Positions 12,991 through 24,395 of a stretch of DNA of 64,000 nt are shown here, piece after piece; position 1 is the stretch's first letter; each line of letters starts with the position of its first letter. The notes below the pieces were generated by a model, which searched no databases, was not told the DNA's origin, and worked only from the letters and a program-made list of their open reading frames with translations. Made by a program: the position numbers and the translations under genes. The DNA comes from Dermatemys mawii. Lineage: Eukaryota; Chordata; Testudines; Dermatemydidae. The DNA is taken from the NCBI GenBank assembly GCA_007922305.1, contig ML677373.1, forward strand, positions 12,822,127-12,886,126, given 5' to 3'.

Positions 12991-14289
12991 ACTTCAAAAA
13001 TGGAGCAATGAACCCACATCCTTCTTGTGCCACTCTGGATACACACGGCAAGCAGATCTTTTCACAGAAGCACCACACTTTAAAAGAGTTTGTTGACTAA
13101 GAGCCAAAAGTTCTGAACATAGCTAATGGTAGATAAGCTATGATATTTATATGACGAGGACAACTGAAACCACAAAGTCTGCCTTCTCTGGTTAGATCAG
13201 TACTGGGGGTCATAGTACTTGAGTCATCTAAAATACAATTTGGCTGCACACAAAGTCCTTATTTTTCAAGTATATATTCTATTATCAAACAATCTCCAAT
13301 TTGTTTGCAACATTTATGTGGTATCCACTAAAAACAATTTGTATAGTATGGGAGGAGGATCTTGAGATCCAATGAGTAAATTTGGCTTCATAGAATTAGG
13401 GGTTCGCACACTTTGTAGCTTCTGTGCCAAGCTCATTGCACATACCAGGAATTCCTTGCATTTCTCCATTTATCCCACAGGCTCCCTGCATGCCATTCTC
13501 CCACCCCCTTCTATTTCAGGGACACCCTGTAACTCCCCTGTTCCCACCCCCTCCAGCACATGTCAGTAGTTCTGTGGACCAGGCCCTCAAAAGTATTTAG
13601 GTTTATAACTTTCATTGATTTCAGTGGAAGTTAGGCATCTAAATACTTTTGAGGATCTGGGCCTGGGTCTCCCCCCACCACTCCCTCTCTGGCACATGTC
13701 AAGGGCTCTGTGTCTCCCTCTCCCTCTCCCTCCCCACCACACCGGTGACAGGTCTGGAAGAGGATAACTTGCAGTGAAAGATTCAGTTAGCTCCTCCCCA
13801 GATGCACTTGTACTGGCTATTAGGCATGGGTGCAGGATTTAGAAAGGGAGAGATGTAGATAAGGCTTCCAGCTCATCCACTGAAGAAGCCTAGTTGAGAC
13901 AAGGGCCTCATGAGCTGTCACCTGCTTGAAACCTGGAGTAAGGGAAGGAACACACCAGCCCCTGGACAGTGGGATTGACTAAGGCATGGAAACCTGTGGT
14001 TACATAGAAGAACAGTCTAGAGCAGCAGAGGCAAGCCTGCAATGAGTTGGCTGCCAGCTGTGTCCAGTTGGGCTGATGTTTTTTGTTTTGTTTTTTTTAA
14101 TACTTCTGTTGGACTCTGGTAAAGGATTCTGTGGTCCTGTAAAGGGCTGGACTCTAAAGCGGTCTGGCTGGAGGGCAGGTCACTCTTACAGCCAGAATAG
14201 GCAAAATGACATTGAGGAAACTGAGGCAGCGTTGCTGCATCAATACATCTGGCCAAAAGGGAGCACACTGGAGTGACAGCTTTGCTACA
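12991..14289. other. No gene recognised; one palindromic MITE
   Basis: The palindrome at 13579-13666 is the only structure I can name. Flanking DNA is C-rich and low in complexity. Confidence 0.5.
13579..13666. mobile_element. Palindromic MITE, 88 bp
   Basis: CCAGGCCCTCAAAAGTATTTAG and CTAAATACTTTTGAGGATCTGG give an almost complete fold-back with a centre near CATTGATTTCAGTGG. It resembles a palindromic repeat common in reptile and bird DNA. Confidence 0.7.
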
Positions 14290-14540
14290 TTCTCCCTCCC
14301 CTCCATACCAAGATCCCTCATATAGGGTCTCTGTATGCACCCCGATCCCTTCTTCCCATACCAGGATCCCCTACTTCCTCCCATGCTAGGGCCTCTGAAC
14401 TCCCATTCCCATCTTCCCCCCAGAGACTCTGTATGCCCCCATTCTCCCCTTCCTAATACCAGGGTCCACCAGGCCAGGGGCTCTGTGTGCTTCCCATTTC
14501 CCCATGCCAGGTGCTCTGTATGCCCCCTCATTTTCTCCTT
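14290..14540. repeat. Imperfect tandem-like CT-rich repeat
   Basis: Variants of GGGCTCTGTATGCCCCCATT recur near 14320, 14388, 14421, 14474 and 14510 with irregular spacing of 33-68 bp. No coding capacity is seen; a related phrase appears near 13695. Confidence 0.5.
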
Positions 14541-14556
14541 ACCCCCTCAATATTAC

Positions 14557-14739
14557 TACACTGGACCCTCACTAGAACGTGCATCGATAGAATGTGAATT
14601 TAACTACAATGCGGTCGCAGTCATGGATTCAAAACAGAACGCTGTCATTTTATTTCCATTTCATTTTAACGCGGTCCCCGCTATAATGCAAGACTTAGCA
14701 TGAATCCCAAATCCCGCATTCTAGCGAGGGTCCGGTGTA
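14557..14739. mobile_element. TA-flanked MITE (Tigger-like), 183 bp
   Basis: Ends TACACTGGACCCTCACTAGA and TACACCGGACCCTCGCTAGA are inverted repeats that begin with TA, the target duplication of this superfamily. The interior contains ACGCGGTCCCCGCTATAATG. Confidence 0.8.
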
Positions 14740-15711
14740 TTTATCTTCTTTCTGTCTGGGACATAAGTCATGCAGGGTGCCAACATTTAAACTCCATTGG
14801 GAGGACAAGCAGAGATGAGATATGGGTATTATAGCAAAAGGTGTTAATGGGTACCATCAACTTGATTTCAAACAGTAGACAATTACAGAGATGTTTGAAG
14901 CTATGACTCTGCTAAGCAGACGATAGAAACTCTGCGTTCCCCCCCGCATTTCATCCCTTCTAGTTTTCAGATTTCCCCCTAAAATCATGAATAGGGTTTT
15001 ACCTATTGATGCCCAGAACATTCCCTGGGATTCTGGAACTTATTGGATACAGCATTCAAAAAAGTTATTGCATTACACCACACAGAGAAATGCCATCAGC
15101 CTGAGTGAAAAGCCTTGCAAGCTCAGCCAAATAATATAGCCAGCGTAACTGCTGTCTTTAACGTTCAGTTGTTCTCGCAATACGTTACTTAGGTCAGCAG
15201 CAATGAGGTAATGTTCCATTTAGGGCCAATTTTGTAACAATTCGCAGACAATCGAGCCAATAATTATCTAGAGGAAGATTCGTAGTTTTATTTCAGAGTA
15301 TTCCTCTTTATTTCAATTCATAAGTAATGCATCCATCCACAGCTTTGACTTCATGCACATTAAATATGAAACCACAATCAGACCCAGTGTCCAACAAACT
15401 GAACCCTTCCAAATGCAAAACAGAACTTTCCCACCATCCCTCAACTCATCCCTCCTGCCCAGAAAAGGCCCAGGAGAAAAAGTGAGACTTATAGCTTGAC
15501 CTGAAGGTCAACAAGTTTCTATCAGCTAAGCAGCTTTTGAAACACCCCTGCCTGAACATCAGATGCTGAGCCTCTGGAGGGATACATCTGAATATTAAAA
15601 TAATCATCTTTAGAATTAAACATAACCTTCCCAAATTTGGAAATTTATAAAATATATTTCTTAAAACTGAGTTTTCATATACAAGTAACAATATTCTGTA
15701 TTTGTTAAGCA

Positions 15712-15795
15712 TCTCCCATCAAGAATTTCAAAGTACTGCAGAAACATTAACTGATTAAGCCTTACAGCACCCTTTTGATGTACTTAGGTTATATA
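15712..15795. repeat. Old LINE/SINE tail fragment
   Basis: CAAAGTACTGCAGAAACATT and AAGCCTTACAGCACCCTTTT resemble the shared tail of old L2/MIR-type repeats. Confidence 0.35.
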
Positions 15796-16349
15796 ATCCA
15801 ACAATAAAAATAACACACTGGGATATATTATACAAGATGTACTATGGCAGCAGCTGAATAGGAAAAAAAAAAATCAGACAATTACACTATCAATGCACCT
15901 GGAAAAAAATTGTGCTTCAAAAGAATCCCATGTTATAAATATTCCAGGAGGAGAAAAAAATATTCCTGGCTTCAGAGTTTTCCCAGGACTGTTCAATTCC
16001 TAATGCTTACACTTTATTTAAGTATAATTCCCAAATTGTATTACATCTACAAAGAAGATGGAGAGAGTCTGAACATCTCATTGCCAGAAATGACTCCCAC
16101 AAGAAGAGAAGTCTGATATATCACCTAGATAAAAACATGGGGAAAACAAATGCATTGAAAAGAAAAGCTTAGAATTAAAAAAAAAATATATTAATATTAG
16201 CAATGCCATAGGGTCTTCCTATTCACCCGTATTTAGCATCTAGCCGACAATTTGTAACACTCTGTGTTTACTGATAACTGGGTTTCATGGAGCACTTAAA
16301 AGTGGCATTGTTAATTGTGTTAATGCCCAGCAAATGCGTACAGCAATTA

Positions 16350-16520
16350 GAGCAGATGAACTGGCAGTCTGACTAGTAGATTCTGTTTCTGCCCCTAATT
16401 CACTGTTTGATCTGGGACAAACCAGAACATCTCTGCCTCAGTGTCCCTACTTTATAGATCAGGCTAATACTTACTTATTTCACAGGTGAGCTGTGTAATA
16501 TAGTTAATTTGCATCTCTAA
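16350..16520 (+). repeat. MIR-like SINE, degenerate
   Basis: TTTGATCTGGGACAAACCAG, CCTCAGTGTCCCTACTTTAT and ATAGATCAGGCTAATACTTA match the MIR core and tail. Confidence 0.55.
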
Positions 16521-16654
16521 GATTGGTAAGAGCCTCTGAAATAAGTTACCATATAAACGTGAAGTAGCATTGCTTAAAATCTGTCAATAAAACAGTGCTT
16601 TACCTTCTACAATACCTACAGGTCCATAGAATGCTTTGACATGTAACATGAAAT

Positions 16655-16965
16655 TTTAGTGCACTGTAGTAATGTCCACACACGATGTTTCCAGGCTGTA
16701 AACCAGTGTGCCATAGATTCAGACCTTGGATTTCTGTGCAATAACATCTCATGTAGACAAGCCCTCAGCTTATTCCATGGAAGTTCACTTTTCTTGATAA
16801 CTGTGTTGTTGTAGTTCTATAGTGTAGATGCTTCCTACATTGACAGGAGGAGTTTTTCCAACAATGTAGTTAATTGGAAGAATTCTTCCATCAACCTTGC
16901 TGTGGCTACACCAGGGGCTAGGTCAATCTAACTATAGTGCTCACGGCATGAAAATTTTCACAGCC
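16655..16965. mobile_element. Probable degenerate DNA-transposon fragment
   Basis: GTGTAGATGCTTCCTACATT, CTACACCAGGGGCTAGGTCA and TGTAGACAAGCCCT are phrases typical of reptile MITEs with TGTAGAC termini. The ends are not clear. Confidence 0.35.
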
Positions 16966-17394
16966 CTGACCAAAAAGTGTAAAATGGCCTCAATTTTAAA
17001 TTAATTTCAATATACATTTTTAAACATTTGCTACTAACATTAGTTGTTTCCATTTTACTTGCATTTATTTCTTATTTTCAGAAGGTTTCCTAACAAGAAA
17101 TGCACATCTGACCCCGTCCTTTCTTCTTCAGCACAGTAGTCTCAGACCAGAACATTGCCCCAAAGGATGGGGGTGAGATGGTGTCCTAAGGCAGAAGTCA
17201 AGCAACAAAGAGAGAGAATGCAAATCTGGGGGAAAGGTCTGGTCCACAAAAACGTCCTCAAGTAAACAGTCCTTAATCATATAAGTGATGGGATTACTTC
17301 CAAGACATAAATTTAGCAGGAGTAGGCCCTACATGTTTGGAAAAAAAAATACACCTTTCATTTTAATTTGTTCCCAGTTAGCGAAGTAGTAATT

Positions 17395-17640
17395 GCCAGA
17401 TGGATTAGGCCAGTGGTCTATCTCAGTGGTCTCCAAACTTTTTTGATCACGCATCTAATCTAATCCAGTATCTTGCCTGGCAGGGCCAGCTACTTCAGAG
17501 GAAGTTATAATAGGTCCAAACTGAGCAATTATAGACTAACCTGCCCACACAAGGAGATTCTTCCTAACGCCTATTATAACTTACAGATTGGTTCATGCCT
17601 TGAAACAGGAGGATTTACATCCCTTCCAAAAAATGTTTTA
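17395..17640 (-). mobile_element. Degenerate CR1 3' end, antisense
   Basis: Phrases such as GGCCAGTGGTCTATCTC and CTTCAGAGGAAG match the antisense CR1 3' end at 38836 with many differences. An internal insertion or divergence lies near 17420-17460. Confidence 0.45.
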
Positions 17641-19261
17641 AATGACATTTTTAACAAAGATAACCAATCTTTATTAAATACTAGTATCTCTTGGTGCGTG
17701 AAAGTTGCCTTAGAGGTTATATTATTTAAAAATTTCTCAGCTGGAGCTTGGAAGTCTTGCCACTGACTTCAATAGACTTTGTATCAGATCCTTGATAGGC
17801 TTCACCTAAATAAGCTAATAGTAGGCAGTAGGTTACAATAAATTATTATTAGTTTTATCAACAAAGTCAACCAGAGGCTTAAGTGATGGGTGCACGCTTT
17901 TATAAATACAAAAACTAAAGATATCAGGTGCAGATTAACGAAGTAAATCTAATTGCCAGGGATGCAGCAACCCTACAAGGTAGGAAAGATAGTAGCAATT
18001 AATGTATATTATACTGAAAACAACTATTTTCATCTTGCTAAAATATAAGATTTAAAACAAAGAAAATCTTATAGAAGGAAAAAGTCTATTACTTTCATTC
18101 CTTTGGCAGAGAAAATTAAAAGGCTAGATTTTTTGGAGGTTTCCTTTGTCTACTCTATTCCAGGAGCTTCTGCACCCACTGGAGCCTAGGAAAATAGCAC
18201 GTCCTAGTACTCAGTCTGAGACAAAGTAAAAAACTAACCTAATATTTACAGCAATGTGGGGCCCAATTCTGAAAAGTGATGAGAGCTCTCCCATCCCATC
18301 AGCTTCAACAGTAATGGTGAGTCTTCAACAGCTTCCTAGGATGAGGCCCCCAAAGAGAAAACATAATACTAAACCATTTCACAGTATATGTATACAAGAA
18401 TGGATAGTACCAAAGAAGTGACAGGTAGCATCCAACATCATGATGGTCACATGCTGTGGTAACAGGGGCCTTATAAGGCCCATAATATATAAACACTGGG
18501 GGAAAGAGAAGTGGAGATAAAGACCGGGGATTGTAAACTGTATTCACAGATCCTTTTGCCAAATTCATCCTGCTTGCTGGGACTGGCCCCACTTATCAGC
18601 TCACGCTCTTTAGTACCAGCCTAAAAACAAGTAGCTATGCGTGCATAACTACATTTTGTTACTGTGTGTAACCGGACAGAGACAGACACACACCCCAATT
18701 CTCCTTGCAACTGTTACCACATGCAGTTATTTAACAACTTCAATATCTGTGGGATTTTGTTCTCAAGGAGTTCCCCAGAAGCAAACATCAAAGAAACACC
18801 AACAAACTCAAGTTTATCATAAGTTAATTCAAAACAAAGTACAGCCCTTGTGTGCGAAGGACTGAATGGTGCTAGTCAATCCAATCACTTGGACATTACT
18901 GTGACAAGTTTGCACTAGGGATCTACAGTGTACATGTGCTCACTACAAATTGGCAAAGATTGGCAAAGTTACCTGGCTGACTTGTAGTGTGTGGAGAGGA
19001 GATAGTAATGCACTCGATACCTTCTCATGACCCATCTACCCCTAGTTCACCTTGAAAGGCATCCTCTCCCATTAACACAGGAGTAATCTGGACAAAGAAC
19101 CAAGATTCCACATTTACTGGACATATAATCATGTAATCAGTGCTAACAAATCCCTGGGCATGTGCTTCTTACATGTCTGGTTACTGCGTGAGAACATTAT
19201 ACAGGCCAGACCAAAACCACAATTACACAGAAAAGAAAATACAAATAGCAATGCTGTCTAG

Positions 19262-19480
19262 AGATTAAAGGGAGGAGAGTCTGGACTCCTTGGTTCGATT
19301 CCCAGCTCTGCCATTGACATGACCTAGGCCAAGACAACTAACCTGTCTTTTAACCATTTGTAAAAATAGGGATAATATCTACCCCAAAAGGGTGCTGTGA
19401 GGCTTACGTGTCTGTAAAGTAGTTTGATATGAAATGGACTAAAGACATGTGAAGCATTTGTGTAGTGAATACAAAGCATT
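19262..19480 (+). repeat. MIR-like SINE
   Basis: GTCTGGACTCCTTGGTTCGA, GACCTAGGCCAAGACAAC and AAAATAGGGATAATATCTAC follow the MIR order. Confidence 0.65.
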
Positions 19481-20149
19481 TTATAGAAAAATAAGTATGC
19501 CAACTATGAATACTTGGCTGATATCACTAATTAGAGCACAATCCATGCAGTAATCCAACAAGTGAGTCAGATGCAGGCTACTGTGCTTTGGCAGGCACTA
19601 CAGTTCAAGGAAGTTCAGCAGCTATTAGGGAATAATGTATGTTATTTTAAATAAATGTAAAAACTTCCATCTTGAAGGAGCTCAAAGTGTTTTACAGACT
19701 ATATACACAGCCCCTGTCTGTGCAATTCAGCCACATGGGGGATGGAGGGCATCAGCCTTCCTACAGACAGCACACTGTACAACTTCCTGGGGGCTAAGGG
19801 AAATAATTTTGAATAGGCACATGAGGGCAATTTCCTACTCTTACAAAAAGCATCATGCAAACGTAATGCCATGCAGAACAGGCATCTCCCTTGGAAAGAT
19901 GAATCAATGAGTTTCTGTGATTGAAACCTGCAGCCATCCTTCCATGTACAAATCTTTGCTGTTTGGAGAGAGGCTCTCATTTTAATGCAGGTGAGTGTAA
20001 AACAGTTATTTATAAGCTCTCCCTGCTAAGAAGCATTTTATAGTGAGTTTTAATGAGATATTTAAAGCCTACAACATGTTTTGCAAATCTCCTCTGATGC
20101 CTGTATATATTATCACTTCCCTTCAGCCCTCTCTGGTCTATTTAGAATA

Positions 20150-20255
20150 TTAATTCTTCAGAGCAGGGGGCTCTCTCATTCTATATTTGTACAATGCTCA
20201 ACATAGTGCCCGGATCACTTTTGGATCCATTGATGCTACCTATATAATAAATAAT
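20150..20255 (+). repeat. Old sauropsid SINE tail
   Basis: TTTGTACAATGCTCAACATA and TGATGCTACCTATATAATAA match the other orientation of the repeat at 32765-33000. Confidence 0.4.
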
Positions 20256-20768
20256 ATGAAATTAAATTTCCTCAGCTGGAAAAAGGCCTCTGCACTGAGT
20301 TTATTTCAATAACACAATGGAAGCAACATGCAGCCTCAGAACTAGAAAGATCAAATCTCTGAAAAGAATGGAAATTCAATGCAGTTAAACAGTGGAAATA
20401 AACTACAAGATGATAAAAATTCTGCAAAACAAGAAAGGGTTGCATAGGAGTAGGAGAACTAAACTGGGGCAAATAGAAACTGAGACAGTGCAGATCCTAT
20501 TCCCCATTAGGGCTCTCTGGAACACCAGAGCAAGCTGGGTAATGGAATATATTTATACTCTGAACCAATCCCTAATAGCTTTGTCTACAGTTGAGAACTG
20601 CACCACGCAGTAATGAAAATGAAGCAGTGCAAGTTGCCAAAGTGCATCATACATGCTAGCTATCCTGTTTCAGGTCCACTGTGTCCCTGCTGCACTTCCT
20701 GCACTCCTGCAGTTACACTTAATTGATAAGAATCAGAGGGGTAGCCGTGTTAGTCTGGAATTGCAGAA

Positions 20769-20945
20769 GTGACAAAGAGTCCTGTGGCACCTTAAAGACT
20801 AACTGAAATTTTTTCAGAGCATGAGCTTTCGTGGGCTAATACCCACTTCGTCGGATGCATGCAGTGGAAAGTATCCAGGGGCAGGTATAAATAGGTAGGC
20901 AAGAACCAGGTGGGAGATAACAAGGTTAGTCCAATCAGGCTGAAC
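20769..20945 (+). repeat. Left arm of PLE inverted repeat
   Basis: It begins GTGACAAAGAG and ends CAGGCTGAAC. It is the exact reverse complement of 22403-22579 as read by eye. The ORF start codon at 20910 lies inside this arm. Confidence 0.92.
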
Positions 20946-22385
20946 ACCATCCTAGCCACCATGGATGTAGAGGCTCTCTATACAAACATCCCACACAGAG
21001 ATGGAATACAAGCTGTCAGGAATAGTATCCCTGATGATGCCACAGCACAAGTGGTTGCTGAGCTCTGTGACTTTATCCTCACACATAATTATTTCAAATT
21101 TGGTGACAATATATACCTCCAGACCAGTGGCACCGCTATGGGCACCCGCATGGCCCCACAGTATGCCAACATCTTTATGGCTGACCTGGAACAACGCTTC
21201 CTCAAATCTCGTTCACTCACACCCCTCCTCTATCTACGCTACATTGATGACATCTTCATCATCTGGACCCATGGGAAAGAAACTCTGGAAGAATTCCACC
21301 ACGATTTCAACAGCTTCCACCCCACCATCCGCCTCAGCCTGGACCAGTCTACACAGGAGGTCCACTTCCTGGACACCACGGTGCAAATTAATGACGGCCA
21401 CATCAGCACCACCCTATACCGAAAACCTACTGACAGCTATGCCTACCTTCATGCCACCAGCTTCCACCCCGGGCACACCACACGATCCATTGTCTACAGC
21501 CAAGCACTGAGGTACAATCGTATTTGCTCCAACCCCTCAGACAGAGACCAACACCTACAAGATCTCCACCAAGCTTTCTCAAAACTACAATACCCGCACA
21601 AGGAAATAAGGACACAGATCAACAGAGCCAGATGTGTACCCAGAAGCCTGCTGCTGCAAGACAAGCCCAAGAAAGAAAACAACAGAACACCACTGGCCAT
21701 CACCTACAGTCCTCAGTTAAAGCCTCTCCAACGCATCATCAGTGACCTACAACCCATCCTGGACAACAATCCCTCACTTTCACAGGCCCTGGGAGGCAGG
21801 CCAGTCCTGGCCTACAGACAACCTGCTAACCTCAAGCATATTCTCACCAGCAACAGCACACCGCGCCATAACAACTCTAACTCAGGAACCAATCCATGCA
21901 ATAAACCTCGATGCCAACTCTGCCCACACATCTACACCAGCAACACCATCACAGGACCAAACCAGATCAGCCACACCATCACTGGTTCATTCACCTGCAC
22001 ATCTACCAATGTAATATACGCCATTATGTGCCAGCAATGTCCCTCTGCTATGTACATCGGCCAAACTGGACAGTCCCTACGAAAAAGGATAAATGGACAC
22101 AAATCAGATATCAGGAATGGCAATATTAAAAAACCTGTAGGAGAGCACTTCAACCTCACCGGACACACCATAGAAGATTTAAAGGTCAGCATTTTGCAGC
22201 AAAAAAACTTCAAGTCCAGACTGCAAAGAGAGACTGCAGAGCTGCAATTCATTTGCAAATTTGACACAATCAGTTTGGGACTGAATAGAGATTTTGAATG
22301 GCTAGCTAACTACAAAAGCAGCTTCTCTTCTCTCGCTATTCACACCTCCAGTTCAGCTGCTAGAGGAACACCTCACCCTCCCTGA
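20910..22385 (+). CDS. Penelope-like retroelement protein (reverse transcriptase + GIY-YIG endonuclease), N-terminally truncated
   Basis: A single open frame of 491 codons encodes a retroelement protein. Residues 18-31 hold the RT catalytic Asp box (MDVEALYTNIPHRD). Residues 75-82 hold GTAMGTRMAP-type motif 4, and residues 110-114 the YIDD active-site loop. A thumb-like FLDT...LYRKPTD block spans 153-175. Cysteines at 330, 335, 338 and 363 precede a C-terminal GIY-YIG nuclease (VIYAIMC at 368-374, MYIGQTG at 381-387, Arg at 391 and 393, Glu at 412). RT followed by GIY-YIG is diagnostic of endonuclease-bearing Penelope-like elements. The N-terminus is short: the RT region before the first catalytic Asp is missing. 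The first 12 codons come from the left inverted-repeat arm, so this start may not be a natural one. It is a mobile-element gene, not a host gene; the unbroken frame implies a recent insertion. Confidence 0.92.
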   Translation: MGDNKVSPIRLNTILATMDVEALYTNIPHRDGIQAVRNSIPDDATAQVVAELCDFILTHNYFKFGDNIYLQTSGTAMGTRMAPQYANIFMADLEQRFLKSRSLTPLLYLRYIDDIFIIWTHGKETLEEFHHDFNSFHPTIRLSLDQSTQEVHFLDTTVQINDGHISTTLYRKPTDSYAYLHATSFHPGHTTRSIVYSQALRYNRICSNPSDRDQHLQDLHQAFSKLQYPHKEIRTQINRARCVPRSLLLQDKPKKENNRTPLAITYSPQLKPLQRIISDLQPILDNNPSLSQALGGRPVLAYRQPANLKHILTSNSTPRHNNSNSGTNPCNKPRCQLCPHIYTSNTITGPNQISHTITGSFTCTSTNVIYAIMCQQCPSAMYIGQTGQSLRKRINGHKSDIRNGNIKKPVGEHFNLTGHTIEDLKVSILQQKNFKSRLQRETAELQFICKFDTISLGLNRDFEWLANYKSSFSSLAIHTSSSAARGTPHPP

Positions 22386-22402
22386 TTAGAGATAACAAGC
22401 TG

Positions 22403-22579
22403 GTTCAGCCTGATTGGACTAACCTTGTTATCTCCCACCTGGTTCTTGCCTACCTATTTATACCTGCCCCTGGATACTTTCCACTGCATGCATCCGACGA
22501 AGTGGGTATTAGCCCACGAAAGCTCATGCTCTGAAAAAATTTCAGTTAGTCTTTAAGGTGCCACAGGACTCTTTGTCAC
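22403..22579 (-). repeat. Right arm of PLE inverted repeat
   Basis: It begins GTTCAGCCTG and ends CTCTTTGTCAC. It lies just past the ORF stop and corresponds to the element's 3' untranslated end. It contains a strong GTGGG/CCCAC hairpin (22502-22517) and hammerhead-like flanking bases. Confidence 0.92.
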
Positions 22580-23399
22580 TTAATTGATATTCATCCAACA
22601 GCTCCAAGCACAGCTTCCCATCCAATTTCTTGTTAAAAGAGAAATCTCACTTCTCTTCCAAGTCCTGGAACTCAGAGCCTTGACTGTTCAGTGAAGACAC
22701 TACAGACCCGTACTGGGAGGACTAACTGCACCAGTGCAGGGCAGTGCTTTCAGTTTGTTGCAACAGAGCAGAAGAACCCAGGCAAACTGCAACTATAGAG
22801 GCTTTGTTCAAATCAAGTGCACTTGAAACAGTGCTGGAAAAATTGTGCAGCATTGGAAAAAAGCTTGTGTGTGTAGATACAAAATGTGGTACAAGTACTG
22901 AAGGTACTTGCAAAGGTAAAGTTCTCTAGTATCACGAAACACCACTACAGTACTGTCAAACCTAAGCCCTCAAAAAATTATTTGTAACGCACGCGCACAC
23001 ACAGAGAGAGAGAGACTTTTAAAACTAACAATATATTTTGAGGGTTCTCTCTCATTTTCATTTTTCTGTTTTTTGAACTTTTATGATAACCTGGTTAACT
23101 CTGTTCAGCCAGATCAGCAAAAATGTACTATTTTCATTAAAAAAGACTTGATGTAATCACATGACTCCAGAAGCTGGGGATTTAAGAAAAATACCAAATA
23201 GTGAGGGGCCAGCAATAACAGAGTGAAATAACGGTGGTGACACCGCATGCTGCCACACCCAAAAACTACCCCTCTAAGACCTCAATGAGGAGACACGCTC
23301 ACAGCTCTGTACATAAAACCTCCCTGTCTCTGGGCTGGGGCGGGGGATAAAGATGGGGGAGGGGAATACAGACAAACTGTGGCTAATCCCCACAACGTG

Positions 23400-24220
23400 A
23401 AACGCAGGCAGCTCCAACCGGGCAACCCCTTCTCCTGTCCCCTAGGTCACAGGGAGCGAGGGTAGCGCGAAGTGAACACAACCGAACTGGAACTAATCCT
23501 CCCGCCCCACCAGCCCCAGCTCCCAGCTCGACCAGGGGAGGGGAATCTCCTCTGCAGCTGCTCCCTGGCTAGGACACTGCTTAGCTGGTCATCCCGCTGC
23601 CTGCAAGGTACTTACCAACCTTCCCCGAACTCTTCCTTGTCCCCCCTCGGGCGGGCTCAGGAGCTCCTCAAGGCGCCCCGCCAGCGCCTCGCGCCACCTA
23701 CTCCAACAGCGCTAGAACCGCCATCTTTGTTACTGGCAAATACACCTTTTTTCCCCCAAGGCGCCAGGCGTGCAACTTCAGGCACAGGTCAAGACGCCGT
23801 CGTGTGGTTGGTCAGATCCCATCCGGGATGCGGTATGCGGCACTGCGATAGGTTTGCTGCGGATGAGGCGAGACGCAGTACATCCGCCCTTTCTTCAAGC
23901 AGGTCTATGCTGAGGCTGCCTCTTGCTTGCAAGGCTTTGGGTTGCGGCCCATGGGTTGTAACTGGAGGTGCTCATTGACCATCGCGGGGCTTGTGCGTGC
24001 TCTGGCGAACGGCAGGGTAGACACCCGAGCCCTAAAGTCTCCAACCTCCGGAGCTCCCTTACAATGTGCGGGAGGCACTATAATGTCACAATGCAAAGTG
24101 ACAGGGACAAGACAATATCCCATGGGGAGCGAAATCCCTCCCCCACAAAACGGGTTCCTCACAGCAGAGAGCGTGTCCTGCACCTTGCACAGTGCGGAGC
24201 ACTGTCAACCGTAGCAAATT
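23400..24220. promoter_or_regulatory. CpG island, promoter candidate
   Basis: GC- and CpG-rich sequence stands out from AT-rich flanks. Several chance open frames occur here on both strands, as is usual in such islands, but none shows a protein family. On the minus strand an AAGATGGCGG element, a known YY1-type start-site motif, lies just upstream of a consensus donor. This suggests a minus-strand promoter. Confidence 0.55.
23616..23730 (-). other. Candidate minus-strand first exon with YY1-like motif
   Basis: Read on the minus strand, AAGATGGCGGTTCTAGCG begins near 23727. The segment ends GGAAGGTTG followed by the donor GTAAGT at 23615. The ATG at 23724 opens only nine codons before a stop, so it would be a short upstream ORF and the exon is otherwise non-coding. 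Remembered human gene order would place TMEM94 head-to-head with GRB2, which fits the orientation. No coding sequence in the window supports that name, so none is assigned. Confidence 0.35.
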
Positions 24221-24395
24221 AAAGTAGCAAGCACCACTTCGTGGGTCATTCGCACAGAGTCATCAAATCTCTGCATGTGGAGAGTGACACCTACAGATGT
24301 GCCTCTGCAACATCCTCATTGGTGAGTTCAGAGAGCAAAGGAGGTCCCTGCTCAGAGAACTGCAAAAGGAGATGAATTTAGAGGCGAAAGAATAA

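Larger units (their letters stand above)
17641..20716. other. No gene recognised; old SINE pieces
   Basis: MIR-like pieces at 19262 and 20150 are the only named features before the PLE. Confidence 0.5.
20729..22577 (+). mobile_element. Penelope-like element with 177-bp inverted repeats and target duplication
   Basis: The element lies between two copies of the 12-bp sequence ACTTAATTGATA (20717-20728 and 22578-22589). Its ends are inverted copies of each other: 20769-20945 and 22403-22579 are perfect reverse complements by eye over 177 bp. The right copy overlaps the target duplication by two bases. A 40-bp extension (20729-20768, containing GTAGCCGTGTTAGTCTGG) is present only at the left end. 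One-sided extensions and inverted or direct pseudo-LTRs are known PLE traits. The identity of the arms indicates a young insertion. Confidence 0.9.

Noticed and set aside
21001..21510. 169-codon frame overlapping the PLE gene
   Set aside because: It is a shadow of the RT frame, which carries all the motifs.
23472..23978. 168-codon open frame in the CpG island
   Set aside because: CpG islands favour long stop-free stretches; no domain, and a minus-strand exon model fits the splice signals better.
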